Positions 58,385 through 64,000 of a stretch of DNA of 64,000 bases are shown here, one piece after another. The stretch's first letter is position 1. Each line of letters opens with the position of its first letter. The notes under the pieces were generated by a model, which worked only from the letters and a program-made list of their open reading frames with translations, was not told the DNA's origin and made no database searches. The DNA lies in assembly GCA_026225945.1 (NCBI GenBank), contig JAMJFZ010001264.1:382501-446500 (forward strand), in the 5' to 3' direction. This stretch comes from Cricetomys ansorgei (taxonomy: Eukaryota > Chordata > Mammalia > Rodentia > Nesomyidae). The position numbers were made by a program, and so were the translations under genes.

Positions 58385-58592
58385 GCAAACTGGGCTCCTA
58401 CCGCGTGCCAGACGCTGTTGGGAATGTGTGCGTGTTACTTCATTTAATCCTCAGAACAGCAGCGTGAGGGTCCAACGCTGTCTCTATTTTGCAGATGCTG
58501 TAGACAAAAGCCCGAAAATTACTGGGTTTCATCAAGGTTTTCCAACTAGTGGTAACTGTCAGGGTTAGGGTTTGCACTGAGCCATTCTCTGC
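58385..58592 (-). mobile_element. MIR SINE, nearly full length, antisense
   Basis: 'ctcctaccgcgtgccagacg', 'ttacttcatttaatcctcag', 'aacagcagcgtgagggtcca', 'ctattttgcagatgctgtag', 'tagggtttgcactgagcc' match the antisense MIR in order. Confidence 0.82.
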
Positions 58593-59844
58593 ATAAGCAG
58601 AAGATTCCAGGAGACTCGCTGCCCTCCTGAGTCTTCTAGCACTGTTCCTCTGACTTGAGCATGTTAGGGATCTGTGTTGGTACAAACGCATTATATGCAC
58701 ATCATATACAACAAACACACACAGGAATGTTTTATGAACTTGTTTCTTATTATTGTCTCAGAAATAAGTGAAGAATTAGCAGACACTCAGGTGTGGCTTG
58801 CACATAAGGATGACCCTGTGGACTCTGATACAATGTCTCTCTTTTGTCAGTGGCCCAGTCTGCCCTCGTTTCAGGGCTATGCTCTCAGGAAAGGACAAAT
58901 GTCCAGCGGCGCTTTAGTGCACTGTGAGTAACTGGAGAGAGAGAACTGTCCTCTCTTCTCTTACAGTCGGTTTTCTCCCTTTCTTGAACATAGTGAAAAT
59001 AAGGATATTGTCAGGGAATACCAGCTCAGCTGCACCTCTGGGTGCTACAGGGACATAAATGGCTGAAACTGGGAGGAGAACGCTGGCGTTCCATCTACAT
59101 AGAACTCCCCCAGTTCTCCCGTTTAGTGAGTGGACCCTCTTTCCCGAGAAGATGCCTTAGACAAATAGGGCTTGTCATTTTGGAAGACAGCAACGCAGGA
59201 TACACTTGGGAAAGGACTTGCAAGAAAGTGCTCCAGCAGAGTGAGCTTTATCTCAAAGCATTGCTGAAGAGGAGCTGTTATCAAACTAAATGGCAGACCT
59301 TGGTGTATCCAGTCTCCCAATAAAGCACATTTATTATCTTGCAAAAGTGGCATTCTCCTCCACAGTGAACCAGTAATGTTCAAAAGAAACAATTGTGCGT
59401 AACACTGTTAGTCACCGGCACGTGGAGCCATTCCCAAGCATTAAACTCAAATGGTGTCTTTGATGATCATTATAATCATAAAAAGATGGACTGGGTTTTG
59501 TTGTTATGGAGGGGCTGGTGGAAGAGCAGGGGAAGGGGCATTGTCTTTGAGCCTTCTATTACAAGACCTGAGACTGAAAGCAGAGGCTGTGTGTGGAAAC
59601 AAACTCCAAGCATCTTCATTTCATCCTGTTGAAATGGGTACCAGGCTAAGTTCCCTGGAGGGAGGAGTGATGCTTGGCTCACCTTCACTGTGGGGAATTG
59701 GATTGGTGAAGATGCTATCTCTGCACAGACCATGTACTTTTCTATTACCCCGTCATCTCTGAGAGCAGCACAGAATAAGCTTGTAAGCATTACCACTTCC
59801 TTCTGTGTAGTAGTTAGACTTCATAGTGTTGTTCACATGAATAG
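58593..59844. other. Unique stretch
   Basis: Frames of 79-106 codons on both strands around 59393-59796 overlap each other and show no domain. No repeat was recognised. Confidence 0.5.
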
Positions 59845-59965
59845 GCTTAGTTGTTTTTCCTAGTAGCCGGGTGAGCTAGGAATTATTATTCCTATTTTAT
59901 AAACAAGGAAATTGAAGATCAGAGAAGGTTATTAAATTCAGAAGTTTATAAAATCATGAACATAT
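59845..59965 (-). mobile_element. MIR SINE fragment, antisense
   Basis: 'gtgagctaggaattattatt', 'cctattttataaacaaggaa', 'attgaagatcagagaaggtt' and 'attaaattcagaagtttata' match the antisense MIR core. Confidence 0.75.
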
Positions 59966-60104
59966 AGAATCATAATTTGTAAGGTACTACAGGAAGGATC
60001 CTGTCAGATTATAGTTAAACTTGCTTTAACTTTATTCAATTGGATTATGTACCTATTTCTGTACCTATATGTACTAAGTACCTTTGTACTTAGTACCTAT
60101 TTGT

Positions 60105-60287
60105 ATCTAACACTGTGTGTTAACCTGGGAATAAACATAGGAATTTTCATAGCTTCTGTCCTTGATGATCATCCCGCTGACAGGAGACACAGCTTGTGAA
60201 GAAATGGTTCACAGTCTGGTGAAGTGTCTAATACCAGGAAAGGCATGTGGAATGTTGTCTGGACAAGAGTCCTTATTCCACCTGGAT
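60105..60287 (-). mobile_element. L2 LINE fragment, antisense, left part
   Basis: 'acctgggaataaacatagga', 'cttctgtccttgatgatcat', 'aagaaatggttcacagtctg' fit a diverged antisense L2 and are interrupted by the LTR at 60288. Confidence 0.5.
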
Positions 60288-60670
60288 GACATGGTGGTTT
60301 CAATAAGAAGCCACAGGCTCATATATTTGAATTCATAGTTATCAGGGAGTGGCACCACTTGAGAAAGATTAGAAAGATTAGGAGATGTGGCCTTGTTGGG
60401 GGAAGTGTGTCATAGGATGTAAACTTTGAGGTTTTAAAAGCCCATGCCAGGCCCAGTCCCTCTCTCTCTCTCTCTTGGCCTGCAGACCAGGATGCAGCTC
60501 TCAGCTGCTGCTCCAGCACCATGAGCACTGCCATGCCCCCACCATGATTCCCACCGTGATGATACACTGTAAGCAAGACTCACCCTATCCCCCCCCAATT
60601 AAATGCTTTCTTTCATAAGGTGGCCTTGGTCATGATGTCTTTTCACAGCAATAGAACAGTGATTAAGACA
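60288..60670 (+). mobile_element. MaLR/ERVL-like interspersed repeat, sense, inserted in L2
   Basis: Follows a common rodent dispersed repeat: 'catggtggtttcaataagaa', 'ccacaggctcatatatttga', 'tatcagggagtggcaccact', 'gatgtggccttgttggggga', 'agcccatgccaggcccagtc', a CT run at 60465-60475, 'ctctcagctgctgctccagc', 'aattaaatgctttctttcat' and the end 'cacagcaatagaacagtgat' plus 'taagaca'. I take it as MaLR/ERVL-type, but the subfamily is unsure. Confidence 0.78.
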
Positions 60671-61020
60671 GAAGGACAGTGCAGGCAAGAAGCCGTCCCC
60701 TGAGCTGAGAACCTAAAGAATATACCTCCTTTCTGAAGGATGGGGAAAGGAAGACAGCCTGCCATGAGAGCGGGACTGTGCAGGCAGAGGAGCAGTAAGA
60801 GCAAAGGACAGAGACATGCTGGGGAGAGCTGGCTGCCTTCCCTGGGTAGAGGCTTTTGTGTTGAGAAAAGGGAAGATGGAAAGAAATTAGCATCATAACC
60901 AGGAAGAGCTCCAGAAGGGTTGAGAGGACTGGATTAAGGGACCTAGATTTTTCTCCTGTAGCAAATAAGGTGACATTATAGGCTGCAAGCAAAAGAGTAC
61001 AAGCATAGAGATAACATTAA
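60671..61020 (-). mobile_element. L2 LINE fragment, antisense, right part
   Basis: 'gtcccctgagctgagaacct', 'tcctttctgaaggatgggga', 'ggactgtgcaggcagaggag', 'cagtaagagcaaaggacaga' and 'agagctccagaagggttgag' match the antisense L2 region that includes 'attccaggcagagggaacag' and 'caagtgcaaaggccctgag'. Confidence 0.66.
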
Positions 61021-61034
61021 GTTAGTGGTGACAT

Positions 61035-61260
61035 AACAGTTCATAATTATTGAGCACACAGGTCAGAAAGTTTGCAAGGTATTCCATGTAGTAAGCAAGT
61101 CAGCTAATCTAGAAAACGCATCAGAGAAAGAACTGTTGTGACCCTCATTTTGCAACATGGAATTAGTAGGGAGTCGAAGTGTATTACTGTGTCAGAGCCA
61201 AGCTCTCCAGCTCTGATAGGCCCAAAGGCTGTGCTTCTTAGAAGCATCACTAGAGCACTG
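61035..61260 (-). mobile_element. MIR SINE, antisense
   Basis: 'cataattattgagcacacag', 'gaccctcattttgcaacatg' and 'gtcagagccaagctctccag' match the antisense MIR landmarks. Confidence 0.65.
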
Positions 61261-61639
61261 TGGGAAGTGAGCCTCAGTGGAGAAAAGTACTAGCCGGTTC
61301 CCCACAGGGAAGCCCTTGGTTTCCAAGGCGAACTAGGAAATATCCTTTTTCAAATTCAAGTCCTTTCCCAGGAAGCTCAAGGGGCAGCATGGCTCTAGCT
61401 TTCTAGGCACTCAGCTCCTGCCTCTGCCTGCTTCCACCATGTCTATCCAAGGGCATCTCACTCAGTGTCCGTAGTGTCTCTGAAATCCATCACGGTTGGC
61501 TCAACAATCTTAAAGCAAATCAAGGTTGTTCATCACAGAAAATGGAGATCAGGCAGGGTGGGGTCTATCTCCAGGACTTACGGGGAAGGGAAGATGAGCA
61601 GAGAATACCATACTATGCCCACCTTGCAGGATAGCCTTT
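61261..61639. other. Unique stretch
   Basis: No feature was recognised. Confidence 0.5.
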
Positions 61640-62060
61640 AGAAATGCTTCAATTGCATGCCAATTAGGTGTGGATAATGTAATTGTGAATGTACTGGTTA
61701 AACAGATGAAAATGGCTGAACTGTAAATCAGTTTATTTAAATGTATTTTTTGACAGCAGAGAATAGGCACATCATTAGCTTGTAAATGTGTCTAATAAGG
61801 CTGCCTTCACTAATATGCCAAAAAGAGTCTAATTAACTTTTTTTCCTCCAGTTAGGCAGTAGTCTGAGGATCCCTGATCACATTTCCTCACTATCTTTTT
61901 AGCATCAGCAAAGCGGCACTAAAACAGCCCCTGTGACATCTATAAAAATGCTAGTTTATAATTAGGACGATCTTGGCTTGAACAATAATGTTGCAATTTG
62001 TAGTGATGGCTTCTGTTTCTCTTTAATTTTAATGTATTAGCCTACAATGCTCTGGAGAGT
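61640..62060. promoter_or_regulatory. Candidate conserved enhancer-like element
   Basis: A repeat-free block of about 420 bp, dense in homeodomain-type TAAT/ATTA words: 'gccaattaggtgtggataat', 'gtaattgtgaatgtactggt', 'gagtctaattaactttttt', 'tataattaggacgatcttgg'. It also has E-box-like and SOX-like words (AACAATAATG). This composition is typical of deeply conserved vertebrate enhancers. Conservation is inferred from texture and cannot be shown here. Confidence 0.4.
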
Positions 62061-62660
62061 TCTAGGCAGGCTAGCCTCTTTCCGTTTCCAAAATTGCTGG
62101 CATTATGCACTTTAGGGTAAGGAAAGAGCAGCAGCTGCAATTTCCTGCTTTTAAATAAATAAATAAATAAAAACTTTTCTGGGAGAGAAATATTGATGAG
62201 AGAAGCTGAATGTAACATCATCGTTTGGGGATACAATGTTGATGCAAACCAGATACAAGGACCCCTAAACAATAGAATTGCCATTCCGTTCTTGTTCTCC
62301 AGTGCAGGGGTTATTAGCTTCTCCTGTCAAGACTCCAGAGGTCTGTGAATTATACGTTTTCACCTTCAGCTTCATAATTTGGTGTACCTCTTGGATATTG
62401 AAACAAAGTGCCCATCACTGGGAACCACCTCACTGGGCTCACTCCTGCCATTCTTAAGAAGCAATGTCCAGTGTTGCCTAAAGCAAAGGCTCCTAATAGT
62501 AAAGGAAAGTAGTCTGTGAATGGGAACTAGAAATCTGTGAACACCCTGAAATAGAATGCAATTCTGAATGGCTTCCTAGAAAACTAAGATGCAATGAACA
62601 CCGCTTAGATTATTCCTAGAGCATATGAGACTTAAATTTGTACTTATAAAACTTCACTGT

Positions 62661-62663
<3 letters not shown>
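62061..62663. other. Unique stretch
   Basis: Contains a short AAAT repeat (about 62152-62171) and no recognised element or gene. Confidence 0.5.

Positions 62664-62716
<53 letters not shown>
62664..62716. repeat. (TA)n microsatellite
   Basis: About 26 TA units. It is followed by a perfect 12-bp inverted repeat, ATTGAATATATA (62721-62732) and TATATATTCAAT (62739-62750). Confidence 0.96.
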
Positions 62717-62720
<4 letters not shown>

Positions 62721-62799
62721 ATTGAATATATAGACATATATATATTCAATAACAAAATTACATGAATAGAAGATCAAATTTAATGATATTCTTTTATTA

Positions 62800-63205
62800 T
62801 TCATGTATCTATTTCTCAATTTCTATTAGTTCTTTGTTGGTTTTCTTCAAGTTCTTTGAGAATACTTGAAATAGTTATTTTAAATGTTTGTCTAATAAGT
62901 TCTTCAGGGATGGTTTCTGCCAATCAGTTTTCTTCCTTTTCCTGGGCCATGTTTTACTGTTTCTTTATGTGCCTGTGATTTTTTTTTTTTTTTGATAAAC
63001 ATAAAACAGCCCCCTCTTCTAGTCATTGTAGATCGGCTTGATCCTTGACAAAAGCCTGGGTTTCCATCAAGTCTTGTTTGAGCCCCTGTCCTGACTGGGT
63101 CTGTGTGTGACTTTCCAGTTCTCCCTTAGATATGGCTGCCACTTACAAGTCTGCTTTCTCCAAGTGTGTCACCTGCTTCTCCCCGTGCCCATATGGTCTC
63201 TTGGA
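62800..63205 (-). mobile_element. Ancient L1M fragment, antisense
   Basis: 'tctattagttctttgttggt', 'tttaaatgtttgtctaataa', 'gttcttcagggatggtttct', 'tcctgggccatgttttactg', 'tttctttatgtgcctgtgat' match an old antisense L1M 5'/ORF1-side segment. A T15 run lies at about 62980-62994. The right end is uncertain. Confidence 0.6.
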
Positions 63206-63529
63206 TGTCTTCTACTCTAATTGTCATCACAGTGTCTGTGGGCCCCCAGGCCCTACCTTCTTTAGTAACGGCTTCATCATTGTTAGCCTGAGTTCCAAGT
63301 TGGATGAGACAAGGTCATTGTTCATGGAGCTCCCAGCCAAGTTAGAATATTGTTGGCCCATCAGCTCTGCTGCTCTGACTAAAGCAAGGGAAGGGGACAG
63401 CTTACCCCTCTTCTACACAGTGTCTCAGGATGGAAAGAGTAGAAAGGAGGGGCAGAGAAGAGGAGCAAGTAAAACTGTTATGAAGCAAGTTTTTCTCTTC
63501 CTCTCCTTTCCCTCTCTCCTCCTCTGTTT
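63206..63529. other. Unique or very old L1 sequence
   Basis: Could continue the L1M fragment, but I cannot confirm it. The 215-codon plus frame (63132-63779) spans this part and the TTTC repeat. Its serine/phenylalanine/leucine-rich second half comes from the microsatellite, so it is not called as a gene. Confidence 0.4.
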
Positions 63530-63556
63530 TCTTTCCTTCCTTCCTTCCTTCCTTCC

Positions 63557-63630
<74 letters not shown>
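63530..63630 (+). repeat. (TTCC)n-(TTTC)n compound microsatellite
   Basis: About six TTCC units (to about 63556) followed by about 18 TTTC units, in a longer pyrimidine-rich region from 63490 to 63660. Confidence 0.96.
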
Positions 63631-63631
<1 letters not shown>

Positions 63632-64000
63632 CCCTTCTTTTCTAATCCCTTCCCTTCCATTTATTTTTCCCCCCATTTCTGTATCCCTTCCCAAATCTCA
63701 GAGTTTATTTCTCCATCACCCAAAGGATGTGTTTTGTTGGCATACAATTTATTTACCTGAAAATTCACATACTCCTTAAAAATAAATATTACGCTAGAAG
63801 TTTTGATTTTAAGATTTAAGACTATCTAAAACTCATTCTTGCATTTTGATTTGAAATTAGAGTGGAGATTATAAAACACTACAGAAATATGTGATTATGA
63901 CAAATGTTCACAGCAGAAGGCAGAAAAAAATCAGTTATAATATAAAAAATAAAAATAAGAAAGATATAAGGTACAAAAACAACTCCAACAACTCTGAACC
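63631..64000. other. AT-rich unique stretch
   Basis: No recognised element. A-rich towards the end of the window. Confidence 0.45.

Noticed and set aside
63132..63779. 215-codon plus-strand open frame
   Set aside because: Its second half is translated TTTC/TTCC microsatellite and its first half overlaps an old L1M fragment.

Overview
The window looks like non-coding DNA from a muroid rodent. The evidence is its repeat content: B1, B2/B3, ID and composite (B4-like) SINEs, MT/MaLR-type LTRs, rodent LINE-1 pieces and long CA/GT, TA, GA, TTTC and AAAAG microsatellites, laid over older mammal-wide L2, MIR and L1M fragments. I could not settle the species. I found no exon, rRNA, tRNA, CRISPR array, operon or bacterial feature. 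The open frames present are short. They are either random or lie inside simple repeats and mobile elements, so no protein-coding gene is called. The interval is most likely intergenic, or lies inside a very large intron.

Layout. 0-1.2 kb: antisense remnant of a class II endogenous retrovirus gag region, carrying a small AT-rich hairpin insert. 1.2-12 kb: mostly unique DNA with L2 and MIR fragments, an MT-type LTR (5.85-6.24 kb), two microsatellites, a B1 and a B2-family SINE. 12-25 kb: an L2 truncated by a MaLR LTR, a head-to-tail ID plus composite SINE pair, L1M and MIR fragments, and several unique stretches that read like conserved non-coding DNA. 25-28.7 kb: a candidate ERV 3' end with a putative LTR (a relative lies at 57.3 kb), then about 2.8 kb of antisense LINE-1 with a second L1 3' end nested in it. 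30-39 kb: a MaLR LTR, an L2, two composite SINEs, a G-rich block, an intact solo LTR with perfect 6-bp target-site duplications (34,504-34,939) and a B1 with clear duplications. 41-52 kb: an old B1, AAAAG repeats, long antisense L2 and L1M fragments split by SINEs and an LTR, and a CA-rich block of about 950 bp. 53-64 kb: more MaLR, B1, B3, MIR and L2 pieces, a CpG-dense spot near 58.3 kb, a strong candidate conserved element near 61.7 kb, and TA and TTTC microsatellites.

No set of genes acts together here. The readable biology is the layering of insertions and a handful of candidate regulatory segments. I see no evidence for a new multi-gene system. The most useful leads are the solo LTR with intact duplications, the unassigned LTR-like repeat pair, the palindromic insert inside the ERV, the candidate conserved elements and the CpG-dense patch. 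Repeat families were recognised by eye from remembered consensus patterns, so boundaries are generally good to about 10-30 bp and subfamily names are tentative.
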